Of a DNA stretch of 64,000 nt, positions 43,790 through 57,300 are shown one piece after another; position 1 is the stretch's first letter, and each line of letters starts with the position of its first letter. The notes below the pieces were generated by a model. It saw only the letters and a program-made list of their open reading frames with translations, searched no databases and was not told the origin of the DNA. This stretch comes from Bolinopsis microptera (lineage: Eukaryota > Ctenophora > Tentaculata > Lobata > Bolinopsidae), in the NCBI RefSeq assembly GCF_026151205.1, contig NC_087077.1, positions 4,712,001 to 4,776,000 of the forward strand. Direction: 5' to 3'. The translations under genes and the position numbers were made by a program.

Positions 43790-45350
43790 ATATAAATTTG
43801 AATTCGAATCGAGTAAAAATCTGAATAAAGATCAAAGTACTAACTTCCTTCAAACTTAAATTCATGAATCGAGATCAAATCTTTTGAAATGTGTTTAATA
43901 TCAATATATGCACTTGTATAATTTACTTAAAATACTTTTGAAAGATATTACATAATAACAAGCTCACAAACACTATTGTCTTATTGGTAGCGATTAGATT
44001 TGGACCATTCTGTGTACATTTGTAAATGCTAATTTTGATTTTTTGGTAAGTATATAAAGTTAAAGTGCACAAAAATGACTTTCATGCAAAGTAATAGATC
44101 TTATTCGAAATTAGCACAAAAAGTAAATTATTTTATTTTTCATTAAAAATCATAATAGTTTGGGTAGCTTTTGTCAACAGTCAAAATAACTCAAAAGTTA
44201 TTTTTTACAATTCCCCGTTAAATTTAAGTCCGCGGTTAAACCACGCACGATCAATTTTCCCTACCATGTCCTTGTACCATTATGGCATTAATTCTTTTGA
44301 GTGAAAAGTGTGACTGGAAAAAAGTGCACCATATTTACATGCTATGTTTTTTATAAATGAGTGGGATTCGTGCATGGTAAAAATTAATGATTTATTTGAC
44401 CAGTGCAGCGCCGCGCATCAACAATAATTGAATCCAGAAAATTGCGGAAAATAACGTTGCGAAGGAGGAATTTCACTGTAATTAATTAACACATGGCCAG
44501 CGTCGCGCGCAGCATAACAGACACTTCCTATACACTTAATTATAGGGGAGTGGTCTATATTGCGAAGGAGCAGACTTTTGTCGAAATCGTAGGACCGTCG
44601 AGCCACCTCATGTATCTAAACCCGATTACTTATTCCCTACGATCTTTTTGCCTTCGGCAAGATCAGGGGGAAAAAATCAAGCAAAGTATAATTAACATAT
44701 TTCATACCAATCAAATTGGATTTGGTTTTGGTAAAAATCAAAATATAGCGCACGACTTTTGAAAAGATTTAAGGTTGGTTGTGGTGAAACGGGTGATACT
44801 CGTAAATTTTTGTACATTGTAGGAAACCTACAAGTTTTGCTCTAACCAGAGCCCTCTCGCTTGCAGTAGCGCGCGACCGCGCTTGTGGCTTGTGAAACAA
44901 GCGCGTCACGCAGTACGCGTATACACATGGCTATGTGACCTACAAGTTGTGGTTTGACCATTGTTAATGATCTGGCCCGGCGCGCGCTACTTCGTAGCTC
45001 GTGCCGTCAGGCCATTTCGAGAAGAAAGCAGCGCGCGCTACTTCGAAGAAATTTAGACGAGTAACATCCGTCAAGTTGTGGTTCATCGTTGTGAAAAGCA
45101 TTATTGATGCGCGGCTCAGTAGTGTGTTGCTCTGACAACAAACAATAATTTATAATGTTTAATTTTATGATTTTTGAATTGTATATATATATGATGTCTG
45201 TATTGAGAAATTCAGTTTCAAGAGTGCTCTACGGCCGTGCTATCTACCTATACCCGGAAGAGGAGCGTTGTAAAATAAAAACAATATAAATTTTAACGGG
45301 TGATACTCGTAAAATATCTGTTCCATATATTGACCGACGGGTCCAACTCC
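43790..45350. other. Repetitive intergenic DNA with GCGCGC-rich islands
   Basis: No gene is supported. The stretches at 44857-44940 (TTGCAGTAGCGCGCGA and AACAAGCGCGTCACGCAGTA) and 44974-44998 (CCCGGCGCGCGCTACTTCGT) recur at 61638-61742 and 60369-60393, so this is an interspersed repeat family with high local GC. Confidence 0.6.
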
Positions 45351-45611
45351 CCAGGAAACCTTACTGGCTAGCGATATTACTACAGGGTGATCGCCTTTTC
45401 AAAGCTTGTTGAGCTCCGCGCGCGCTCGTAAGTTCATTGCATTTGCACGCTTCAAACATTCCAAAGATGCAATTGTACCGCGTACCACGTGATACGATTC
45501 AGCCAATCAGAGAACAACAATCTGCAAAGTTATAGCTGCGCAGTTTTATAAGGCCTAAAATATGACTTTTCGCGATAATTAAAAATCTACGTTGTTTTTA
45601 AGTTTCCCCCT

Positions 45612-45653
<42 letters not shown>

Positions 45654-45748
45654 AACGTTATTTTTACAAGGCGAACATTTTGTTGAAAATCCGACGTTTC
45701 TATCTATTTTACTTCCAAAGTTAGGCCCCTACCAGTAAGGTTTCCTGG
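45351..45748. mobile_element. TIR MITE, copy 1, with a 41-base poly-G tract
   Basis: The ends are the inverted pair CCAGGAAACCTTACTGG and CCAGTAAGGTTTCCTGG. A near-identical copy lies at 60923-61285. At the internal CCCCCT/GGGGGG site this copy has 41 G (45612-45652) where the other has 6. No transposase is encoded and no target duplication was found. Confidence 0.88.
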
Positions 45749-45929
45749 GGTTACGGGAGGGAGAAGTGCCAAGACTACTCATTATCACTGATAATGAGTA
45801 GTCTTTATCAGTTTGTCCTTGAAGTCAGAATGAGCGAATTGGAATCCCTAGCTCTGTGGTGGGTGACTTCGATGGGGCCTGAAAGCTAAAAGAGAATTTC
45901 CTGGTGATTTAATAGGTGCTTAGAGCTAG

Positions 45930-46304
45930 GGCTCTTACTAATTCGCTCGCCCAAAAATTTCACGTGACTTTGGTTTTTATGGTTTTGCAGCCGTACAAAA
46001 CGGTTTTAAATAAACCCTAATCCCAACCCTAACCCTAACCATAACCCCGAAGCTATCCATAACCCTTACCACAACCCTTACCCTAACCCGAGCCCTAAAC
46101 AATCGAATTCATGTTTTACTAGCCTGTCACGTGACCAAAACGGTTTTTTGCCCATAACTCTCCAGGGAAGCATTTTTACCCTACGTCATGGGGGGTGATT
46201 CGGAATCAGCGTTCAAAAATACACCGATTGAGATCAATTTCATACCGAAAGGTCCTTTTCACAAGAATTTTCTTAACATTTGGGCGAGCGATTTAGTAGA
46301 AGCG
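45930..46304. mobile_element. MULE-like MITE, copy 1 (9-bp target duplication)
   Basis: The inverted ends are GGCTCTTACTAATTCGCTCG and, complemented, CGCTTCTACTAAATCGCTCG, each followed by CCCAAA. TAGAGCTAG flanks both sides (45921-45929 and 46305-46313). A 9-base duplication is typical of Mutator-like elements. The interior contains variant CCCTAA telomere-like repeats. Confidence 0.85.
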
Positions 46305-46913
46305 TAGAGCTAGGTATCTGTGTCTAACGTGTCTTCATTTGTGCGTGTACTATTTTGTAACCTGATATCTGATATGGGAACTTTGCGTTGGCAAGTCCCA
46401 ACCTTTGTACTTAACAAGAGAGCACACCACCCGTTAGTGCCAACCAGGCCACACCACCTGGAGGTTCGGAGAGGATTTCCTGACCCTATTTATTGTTTTC
46501 ATTCCGGTGATTTTTAAATATTAAACTGTAGACATTGTTCAAAGATGTGGTTGCAGGAAACTAGTAGTGTAGAAGTTTAAATACATCTCAATGTATCTTA
46601 AATTGCGAAAGTGAGAACAATAACTTCAATTTTGATATGATTTCTAACCAAATTATTCAAAAATGTGTATTAAACAACTGAATTACATCTGATTTGTAGT
46701 AGACGTTCACTAACAATGGTTCTTTAGAGTCCGCAAACAAGACTCCGCTGAAAGTATATGACTGGATCAACTGCAGCAAAAGTGTGCATAATTATAATTG
46801 TTACCGTGTGTAATTTCAACATATTTTTGAATTGCTCTGTCTCATCCGTCTAAATTAAAATTTATACAGCAATTTCTATAGCGGAAAATAGAATTTGCTA
46901 AATGATGTGTCAG

Positions 46914-47947
46914 GTTCAATTGCTGGAGTATGAGACGGATTTCGCCCGGCAGGCTTTGTGGTATAATTTACATCCTTCTCGCCTACTTCTATTGTCTGAA
47001 TATAGTCAGTCTACTATATTGGCGATCTTTACATAAAGCTGGATTTTCTTAGCTCTCAATTTAGTCTTAGTTCTCAGTTGATCGATTAGTCGCCAGAGCC
47101 ATCAGAAACACAAAAGCTGCATTTCATATTGACGGTTAATAAATATTATAGATACAACATGTGTACAATGGGTCTAGACTGTTAATTTTAGTTCTGTGGC
47201 TGCCCTTGATCGCGAAACTGATCCTATATGATTATTTCATGTGGGTTTCACGTGAATTTGCATACTGATTCGGAATCAGTATGCAAACATACATCGATTC
47301 AGCAGGACAGCACGCGTGGCAAAGCTTCAAAAGTATAATTTTGTTTAGATCACATAGAGTCGCGCCTCTTGTGAGTGAAATTCGGCACACAATAGGAGTT
47401 TTGATGGATGGTGCCTGGCAACCACGCTGACTGGCAATTTGACAGAATACGTACTGTCCACTTTTGACGAAAGAACCAGGGTCTCACAATCATACCTTAC
47501 CTGGGATCTCCGGCTTCAGTGTTCATAGATTGAATATATGGCGGAATGGCAGGCGCCGCTCAATAATCCATATACCACGTACACTGTACAATTTTACATT
47601 TTTTTTGTGTGAATATAAGCTAAAGATTAGTTCAAACGTGACTTTATACAACTTATAAAAACAATTATTAATCCCTTTCAGACCGGAGCGTCGCTGTACT
47701 TGTAGACTGAAGACAGGTAAATTTAGATAAAAGAAAAACTGTCCGTCACGTCTACTGATGATCGCTGGCGAGCTTTTAGTAATATTACTTTGATCATAAG
47801 ATCATAGGCCGGTTCATTGTAATGTGTTATTCCGTTGATCGCAGCTGGGAAATGAATTATTGAGAATATATTTAAATGCTTTTTTTAAATGTCCGTATTC
47901 CAGACTGATAATCTTCCCGTCTCATACTCCAGCATTAGCAATTGAAC
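46914..47947. mobile_element. Possible TIR element of 1.03 kb
   Basis: The left end GTTCAATTGC then TGGAGTATGAGACGG matches the complement of the right end, which has six extra bases (TAATGC) inside it. No transposase or clear target duplication was seen, so this may be a decayed element. Confidence 0.5.
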
Positions 47948-48128
47948 AAGCGGGCCATGAAAAATACAGCAGCGTTGCTATTTGTACTGTCCCCCGCTGG
48001 GTCTCCCCATTGCTAGGGTACAGTGATTCATGCTAAATTAGAAAATTACTATTGGCGAGGGGCACATTTCTAGCCTTTTTAAAAGTGCGGACGAATATTC
48101 TAAAAGAGAGTCTTTGGAAACGCCTGCA

Positions 48129-48152
48129 CACTGACTTATGGCCCACCCTGTA
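48129..48152. mobile_element. Orphan end of the mariner-type MITE
   Basis: ACTGACTTATGGCCCACCCT followed by GTA matches the right end of the 767-bp MITE with one mismatch. No partner end was found nearby. Confidence 0.7.
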
Positions 48153-48159
48153 GCTGTAA

Positions 48160-49724
48160 TTCAGATAGATCCTCTGAGTAGGAGCCAAATAAAATATCAG
48201 TCCGGAACACGTACAGAAGAATATTGTGGTCCAGTCTGGCTTCATTCTCAAAATAGGGGGTCAATACACGGACTACTCAAAATCAACCGCACTCAGATCA
48301 GCATTTGGCAAGTTGAACATCAAAATGGTTGTATTCTCTAGTTTATTTTGCTCATATTTTAGTTAAGGTATCGTTTGTTACTGTACGTTATCTGGTCAAT
48401 CAGATTCAGGTCCAGTCTGATCAACCAGATCTTTATTGTTGACCCAGTTTGTTCCTATTAGAAATTGTCGTGCACCATAACGTTGCACCGAGTGAGGTTG
48501 GGGTTAGGGTTAGTGAGGTTAGGGTTAGCTGGTAAAGATTGAGATAATCTTTCTGGGGCACGAGGTTCTATAAGGCAGAACAACGGTCACAGTGCAGATT
48601 CAGTAATATCCACAAAATTCTATCACTGCACTGTTGTGCTACTGTTGCTCGATAACATATGACTGTTATATCAAATATCTGTAGACAATAGACATCATAT
48701 ACCACGAAAATTAACTGTTCATAACCACAATACTTGGTATCTGATTCAATTAGATTTAAGCCTTTGTAATTCAAATATTTAGCTTTGAATTCAAATAAAG
48801 AAATAACTTCCCATAGCTTCTCATGATAAACAGTTGTTCGCGAACAGGGGTCGGGCTATCTAGATATACTGCCACGGGATATAATCTTTTTTTGTGAATG
48901 ACCCAGGCTTTTACTAAAATGCGCCAGCGGCACAATACAAAACTATGCGTATTTCATCATGATAAAAACGTGCTGAATTTTCGAGGTTGTCACTGAATTG
49001 TTGTCTGAATTGTCTTGGAATTCCACTCTTTACAACTTATTACCAAACGCTGGTAATTTCAAATAGTTTACCTCTTAAAGTTGGCATTGTTCGATTGGCT
49101 GCTTTGTAAATTGTCCGTGTCCAACTGCTCTGTTTCTTGAAATGTTAGCTTGTATTGGTTTGTTTGGTTATTACCTTTTGTTTAATACTTTCAACACTAC
49201 TATATAAAAAATAATTTGAGCAGGACTATAGCGATGTAGATTGTTCTACGAAGAATTCATCTTGAGTTGTTTGTCTAATTCAAATTGTGTGTCGCGTGTC
49301 CCCTGAAATTACTTCTTCCCTGAAATTACTTTTTGTCGATGTATTTCTTTGTAGTGGAAACGGGAAATTTCGAGGAGAATGAAATAGAACTATTGATAAT
49401 AATTGATTTAACAACAATGTAATAACAATAAATGGCGTCGCCTAGAATGTATATACAAATGCCAGAAGCATGCATACAGCCTTTCCCGAGTTGACAAGGG
49501 CGACCGCCAAGGTCGACCGAAAGTTGCAAATTGATAAAATTTTTCTTTACAAGAAAGGACACTTTTAACCCAAGCAGAAATATTGAAAGTCTTGCAAAAT
49601 ATAAAAATATAAAAATGCCCCTTCCTCATAAAGAAGCTTTGAGGAATGATTTTTTCTAAACTAATTCATTGCATACTCATGATGTATAAGTAGTGTTTGA
49701 AACACTGTTTCTAGGAAGCCCCTA
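48160..49724. other. Intergenic stretch, no supported gene
   Basis: Contains short TTAGGGTTAG-type words at 48499-48530. Only short chance open frames are present. Confidence 0.45.
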
Positions 49725-49728
49725 TTAA

Positions 49729-51078
49729 GGGGGCATACCCTAAATTTGTCCAGACCAAATGACCTCATAGGCAGTTCAGTGACCTTCTAGCGCACCGTTT
49801 CCACACCAAAAAAAATTATTTTGAGAATACCCATTTTTGTAATCGAGCATTTCCTGGTTAAGAGTGCAATTTTCGGAAAAAATTATTTTGTGGTTGAGAC
49901 GCTATAAGTTAATCATTTCTTGCGGTATCGGATTGAAATTTTGCTCGCCGTTTATTCACATCTATGTCAAGGTGTGTGTAAAATCTTTATATCGTATCTA
50001 AAAAGGCTGGTGTGTTTTGAATTTTTAAAGTCAAAAAGCTAAAATTGTCCTTTTCAGGCTTATTTTAACAAAAAGTCAGTCAGGGAAGATCGGATTATTT
50101 GATGCTTGACATCAAATTGTTCTCTGAATTCTGGCGCAGTTTTTGATGCCCTCAAAAATGTTTTTACTCATTCACCTTCTGATCTATTGGACCTCAAAGC
50201 CAAACAACAAATTTAGGCACATTTTTCGTTTTTAATATTTACTGATTTTTCTAAAATTTTGATAGGAATGTGCTAGTGAATTTTTGAAGGGTGCAAAATA
50301 ACCGCAACTAGCACATTTATATATGAGTTATGAACAACAAAACACCCTAAAATGCTTCCCTTTGAAGTTATGGGAGAAAATGTGATTTTTTGGCTTTGCA
50401 GATAAAAAATCACATTTTCTCCCATAACTTCAAAGGGAAGCATTTTAGGGTGTTTTGCTGTTCATAACTCATATATAAATGTGCTAGTTGCGTTTATTTT
50501 GCACCCTTCAAAACGTCACTAGCACATTCCTATCAAAATTTTAGAAAAATCAGTAAACATTAAAAACGAAAAATGTGCCTAAATTTGTTGTTTGGCTTTG
50601 AGGTCCAATAGATCAGAAGGTGAATGAGTAAAAACATTTTTGAGGGCATCAAAAACTGCGCCAGAATTCAGAGAACAATTTGATGTCAAGCATCAAATAA
50701 TCCGATCTTCCCTGACTGACTTTTTGTTGAAATAAGCCTGAAAAGGACAATTTTAGCTTTTTGACTTTAAAAATTCATAACACACCAGCCTTTTTAGATA
50801 CGATATCAAGATTTTACACACACCTTGACATAGATGTGAATAAACGGCGAGCAAAATTTCAATCCGATACCGCAAGAAATGATTAACTTATAGCGTCTCA
50901 ACCACAAAATAATTTTTTCCGAAAATTGCTCTCTTAACCAGGAAATGCTCGATTACAAAAATGGGTATTCTCAAAATAATTTTTTTTGGTGTGGAAACGG
51001 TGCGCTAGAAGGTCACTGAACTGCCTATGAGGTCATTTGGTCTGGACGGCACAAACCACTGTTTTGGTGTATGCCCCC
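49729..51078. mobile_element. Giant fold-back element with TTAA target sites
   Basis: Two arms (49729-50391 and 50404-51078) are near-perfect reverse complements around a 12-base loop. The ends are GGGGGCATAC and GTATGCCCCC, each abutting TTAA (49725-49728 and 51079-51082). A TTAA duplication is the hallmark of piggyBac-type integration, although these ends are not the usual piggyBac ones. The right arm has a small insertion near its end. No protein is encoded. RNA across it would fold into about 660 base pairs of duplex. Confidence 0.9.
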
Positions 51079-51315
51079 TTAAGAGGTCCTTAATTAAGAT
51101 TATTTCAACTTTCCTCTTACGAAAAAGTATGTAAAAAGTATGTAATTGATCGGTAGTTATAATTATATCTGATAATCTGTCTGAAGAATTAACTTACTCA
51201 TTTATTTGTACAGAGCTTTTTTGTTCCCTTTTAGCGAAAAGATAAATAGAGGAACAATTCAGCGGTTGGTATAGCTTATGTTGAAAGGTGTTTACTCTCG
51301 CGATCTGTGACGGCC

Positions 51316-54300
51316 ATGTTGGTTTCCACAAGATATCAACTGATTATCGTCTTTCTTTTGAGTGGAGCTTGGGAATGTAAGTATGTTTGATTGTTTGGAA
51401 ATATTTTGCATTTTTTGCTACAATTTGTCGTGTTGATATGGTGATCCAATTCCAAACCAAATTTTGTTACTACAAATACAATATTATTCATATTTATCCC
51501 AGGTTTGTCCGATCAGTGGTTATCGCCCATGTCCTCGAGAGGTAGTTATGATTGGATCTCCATTATCAAGGACAACATCAACAAACACGACTACGAAGTT
51601 AAAGCTAATGGTAGTTTTGTCTCTGATCTTACTCTAGATATGAACTTTAGATATAAAGTTGCTTCGGATTGGTTGAGCATTGATTGGAAATGGACATTGA
51701 GCACGTCGGATTCTCTGTTGCACTTTAGAATGGGAGGAAGTGCTAGCTTCATGGAAAGAGAAGGGTGCCTCTTTGAGGGGACCTTTAACATCGCATCATC
51801 CCCCTCCGCAACCCCATCAATATGGAGATTCGGCAAAGACTCCGCCCAACTTTATGTTCTAAGAAATGGAGAAATTGTTGGTAACGTTTCACGAGCGTCA
51901 CTTGCCTGTCTAGATGACGAAGAATGGGGGGAAATAGCAGGGACTTACATTAAGCTTATCAGCGAAAAGAGCGATACAAAAGCTTCATTATTTTATAGGA
52001 GAGGTTTGGACAGTTTTAATTATAGTTATTTTAGTGTGGTACTATTTAAAAGTGCCAGTCATTAAGTCCACAGGATGTGACGTTCGAAATATCACAAACC
52101 GACAGTTACAAAATATATACAAGTTTCCATGCCACAACCTAACCAGCATACTGATATCACAATGATGGAATAATTTCAGTTTGCAGTGTCTCCGAAGATG
52201 CAGACGAGAACTCACTGCAATGCGTAAAGTGTGACGAAGGAACGGTGCATGCAGATGCAGAGGGAACAGAATGTATCGGTCAGTGATACATTAAAGCTTG
52301 TGGTTGAGTGTTTGTATCAAGAGAAAGCTGCAACTTGCACGATAATTCTATAAAAGTGTTATACCTAAACTTATAAACACCGCTGGGATACCGCTATAGA
52401 AAATAAAGAGCGGCGTTATGAATTAGCGTCACTAGACAGCCAGCGAAATTTCACACACAAATCCCGAGTCCAAACTTTACACTGTAATAATAAAAAAGAA
52501 TAATTAGGGTGTGCTCGCGCCATCTGCAGATTGCAGATGATGTGTAGAGTTGTCTTAAAGAGCTTAGCATCAATCTTAGAGTTAACATGATTGTCCGCAA
52601 CTGCCCTGAAATCAAGGAAGAGGGGCAGCAATCTCAACAAACATGAATTTATAACACTTGCAACCATAGTAAATGCACTAACTAATTTATAACACTTGCA
52701 ATATGTTTTCATAAATAAATAATGTGTAGATGGGACCAAATACTTTACACTTTTCAATGGCCTCCAATCGTTTGATCACCCAAGGCCAAATGTATTCTTG
52801 TTTTCAGCTTGCAGGGCTGGGACCTACAAAACGTCCGGCATGACAAATTGTTCACCTTGTCCAGCTTACGCTTTTAGTACAGAAGGTTCCGCTAGCTGCA
52901 CAATCTGTTCAGAAGGAACTGCTGCCAACGAGCAAAGAACGAGCTGCAAAGGTCAGTGAATTGGTTAAATCCAGCTGTAAAACAATATACATTTTCATTA
53001 TGTTTATTAATTCTGATTATTTTTCATTCATTTTTATTAGTTTTCATTAGTTTACATTAGTTTACATTAGTTTACATTAGTTTACATTAGTTTACATTAG
53101 TTTACATTAGTTTACATTAGTTTACATTAGTTTTCATTAGTTTTCATTAGTTTACATTTGTTTTCATTAGTTTCCATTATTTTTCATTCGTGTTCTTTGA
53201 CCGTCGTTTATGAATTCTTATTTTTAGCATGCAGTGCTGGAACGTTTAAAACATTTAATATGACGGAATGTGAGCCGTGTCCAATAAATACGATCAGCCC
53301 GGAGCCCGGAGCGACTAAATGTTCAAAATGTCCTGCAGGAACTTTTCCTGATTTTCCAACGAAATGTGACAGTGAGTAAAACATCGATCCAGATTGAAAG
53401 ATGTTTAAATTCTGCTTAAACCGAGCCAGCCACAAGCTCACAAGGCTTCTCTCAAATAAATCATCACATTAACAGAAGCACGATATAATTAATTGTGTGG
53501 GAACTAGTTGGGTGTAGTTATTGACCCATTCCACCTTTTTAGATTGTGGCGCAGGGACCTACAAAACCTCTGATATGACAACATGTGAACGGTGTCCGGT
53601 AAACACGATCAGTTCAGAAAAGGCGACAAGCTGCACAAAATGTCCTGAAGGAACTGGCGCTCTCTTTAAAAGAACAGAATGTGGTAATTGCACTTAAACA
53701 TGTCACCACATTTATTTAAATGTCCTGATTTAACGTACGCACAATTGATATTGAAACAAAATTTGCATAAACAAAGACGAATATCGTAAAATAAAAAACT
53801 GATTTTCCAATTTCTTTCAATTTTTCACGTTTAGTGTGCTTACTAAAAAATGAGCATGATAAAGTGTACGGAGACTACACCTGGGGAAATGTTATACTAG
53901 GAGAAATGGGGGAACTTCCTTGCTTCCATGATTTCAATGTGAGTCAAATTCAAATTCTAACATATAAATATATCATTGCGGTATTTGAAATAAATAAATT
54001 TAAATCAAAGTTACCGAAGGTATAAGTCTTATAAAAAATCCCGAGCTAACTTTTGACGTGTCTTTCATTAATCTAGCTTGTATTTTTGTATTATTTAGGA
54101 CAAGTTCATGGCCCGCAAATTTTGTTCGGAGGATGGAATTTTCAGCAAGACTGATTATACAGACTGTACCACCTCAGCAACAAACAAACTGGACGACCTT
54201 TCTAAGGTATTTGTTTAAATTAGCGCATGTGCGATTTCATGATTAATAAGGAGTCTAATTTTGCACCAATACCAGAATTTGTAATTTTTCGTGCTGGTTA

Positions 54301-57300
54301 AACTATGATTCTCGAGAAATTATTAAATACTAACATGTTAACACTTAAGCAATATTTACATTTCAGAAAACAGAAAACAGCTCAATGTCGGAATCAGATC
54401 CAGACACCCTATCAGAATTACTCAAAGAAGCTTCGGAGCAATCAGGCAACGAACTAAGCTATAATGAAGTGATGAAAGCATCTGAAATCATGGAGTCACT
54501 TTTTTCACAAGGAGATCAGAATACGACAAGATCGGAGCTCTTCTTAGATAATATGATCAATTCTATTGATAATATCCAGAGAAATGCGGGGAGTGGGCAG
54601 ATTCGTGGAACAGAAGTCAGCTCGAAATTGAGAGATGTTTCTGTAGCAATAGCGAGCAATCTTGTGAGAGGATCTGATCCGACTACAGTCATCATGAAGG
54701 AGTCAATTGGTTTGTATTTAATGGAATTCTTGATATTATTGAGACGATTTACGGCCACATCAATAAGTTGATAATTATATACTTTTAAGGCAATATCAAA
54801 CTCACCATATATGGGCATCACGCGGGCTTTTACTAATTCGCTCGCCCAAAAATTTCACGTGACTTTGGTTTTTATGGTTTTGCAGCCGTACAAAACGGTT
54901 TTAAATAAACCCTAATCCCAACCCTAACCCTAACCATAACCCCGAAGCTAACCATAACCCTTACCACAACCCTAACCCTAACCCGAGCTCTAAACAATCG
55001 AATTCATGGTTTACTAGCCTGTCACGTGACCAAAACGGTTTTTTTGCCCATAACTCTCCTTGGAAGCATTTTTACCCTACGTCATGTGGGGTGATTCGGA
55101 ATCAGCGTCCAAAAATACACCGATTCAGATCAATTTCACACCCAAAGGGCCTTTTCACAAGAATTTTCTTAAAATTTGGGCGAGCGATTTAGTAGAAGCG
55201 CATCACGCGTCTTATGTGATTTCAAATGTTCTCTGAACCCGATTATAATATTGCCAGCTGTTGATGATCAGTTATAACATGTCGATTTTTCCGGATTTCA
55301 ATTGGACTTTGTGGTTTTGCAGGTTTTGGTGTTGCCAAAAAGGAAAAGGAAAAGAATGTGCTAACTTTAGCGGGTGATAAGAAGGTCCAGTCAGCTGATA
55401 CTGATAGTGATAACGTATACTTTTCGGTAAGCATCAATCATGTTACAAAACGATTAACAACAGCATTATGTAGCAACAGCTATAGTATTACTTAAACAAG
55501 GAGGGAATTATCCCTACTGGAAACTGTATCTCCAGACAAGTGGCAAAAGTTACTATGCATTGGTAATTTGGTTGCTCTTCAAAAAGGTTAGCAAAATGAT
55601 AACGAATTGGAACCTGATAGACTTTTGGAAGAGATTCATCGACGACATATTTGGAGTGTATGGGGACAGTGAGACAATTTACAATGTTTGTTGAATTGTT
55701 GAACAAACTGGCTGAACCATATGGAATCAGGTTCGCAGACCAACGAATTGTGTCATCTGTTAACTTTTTAGACCTTACCTTGAGCAATTGGACTCAGAAA
55801 ATCAGATCCAGTACAAGCTGGGTTCTGGGACCTGGGCGAACTAAAGGATGATCTTGCCAGATGTGGACACAACGGTGACAAACTTGAAAAAATCGAACCG
55901 AAAGCAGTACAAAGGTCTATTGAGAACTCAGGGAATGAACTTAATCCGGATATTAAGAGGTTATGTGGGGATGTAGGGATAGTATTCGCCACTAGGAAAC
56001 ACCCTTCAATCGGTAATACACTAGTGAATAATCGACAACTGGGACAACTGGAGAACAGAGGTGCAATGGACCTGGCTGTGTGCCCAAAAGCATTATAGTA
56101 TTACTTATATTGTTCCGGCACGCCCTTAAAAGTAAAATGAGTTTTATCCGACCCATTTCCATTGCCATTCATATCGCCTTTCAAATAATTTGTGCTGTCA
56201 TATGCAGCTTGCTCGATTTAACGTCTGTCCTCCTCAAGGCTGAATTGGAAACGCCAGAAGATCTGGTTGCCACAGCGGTGTTTCATCAGTCAGACAAACT
56301 TTTTCCGTCCAATCTGACATGGCAGATGAGCAGTTCTGGCTCTTCAGAGAAAGAGGAGGAAGCAGTCTTTAAAGATCTCACAGATAATATTCATGAAGCG
56401 AAACAGGTACTTTTAATAGCTAAAATTTGAATAAGTGTGATCTGGCAACATCTCATTGAATTTTTTAATAATCAACTATATGTCAGAATTAGGCTGAATC
56501 AAGTAACTGTGTGAATAGAGATCTCTTTATTTTGAACATGATATGAGTAACTGTGTGTGAATGATATGATAATATCTCAGGAGGTCGCGTTTGTGGCTAC
56601 TATCATTACGGATATCAACATAATAGACACAAAGACTTTGAAATTGTCAAACTCGCAACTAGAGCAAAATATAAGTATGAACTTCGCAGTCACGGTAAGC
56701 AGATTTTAGTTGCGTATCCTTATTAATAGTCATTAATTGATGCAAGACTAATTTTAGTTAAAGGATCAGAAAAAAATCCTACCACAGATGATCAGATGAT
56801 GGTCGGATTTCTTCAAGAGTTACCAATTAAGCTTGTACTAGGATGTTAAAACCCCAAAGTTTATCAACACAACTATAGTTCAACTTCTTAACAATCCCAG
56901 GACTTTGTTTCGAAAGTACATACCAGAACGAAACGAAAAAATGTTGTTCACCATCACCTGGCTTGTAAATTCTACAACGTTACACGTGAGCAAAATGATT
57001 TGCAACACCATTTTTGTATATTACTGATTCCTACAAGTTATGGAAGGCGATCGTGTTACAACTAGTGCTACACCACTACACCACCCGGCAGATATTGTTT
57101 TATCAAAACAGTTTCAATCCATAAAATAGTCGTATTTTAGTAAATGATTGGAGTGAACAAGGGTGCGAGACAAGGACGGTTTACAATGAAGAGAAAGGAG
57201 TTTATGATGTGACCTGTTTGTGTGATCATCTCACTAGTTTTGCGGTTCTCATGGTAAGCTGTAACTAAACCAATGGTCTTATAATGAATTCTAAGAGAGC

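Noticed and set aside
46020-46100. Telomere or subtelomere end
   Set aside because: The CCCTAA-like words are short and variable, and they recur inside the same MITE at 54.9 kb, so they are part of an internal transposon.
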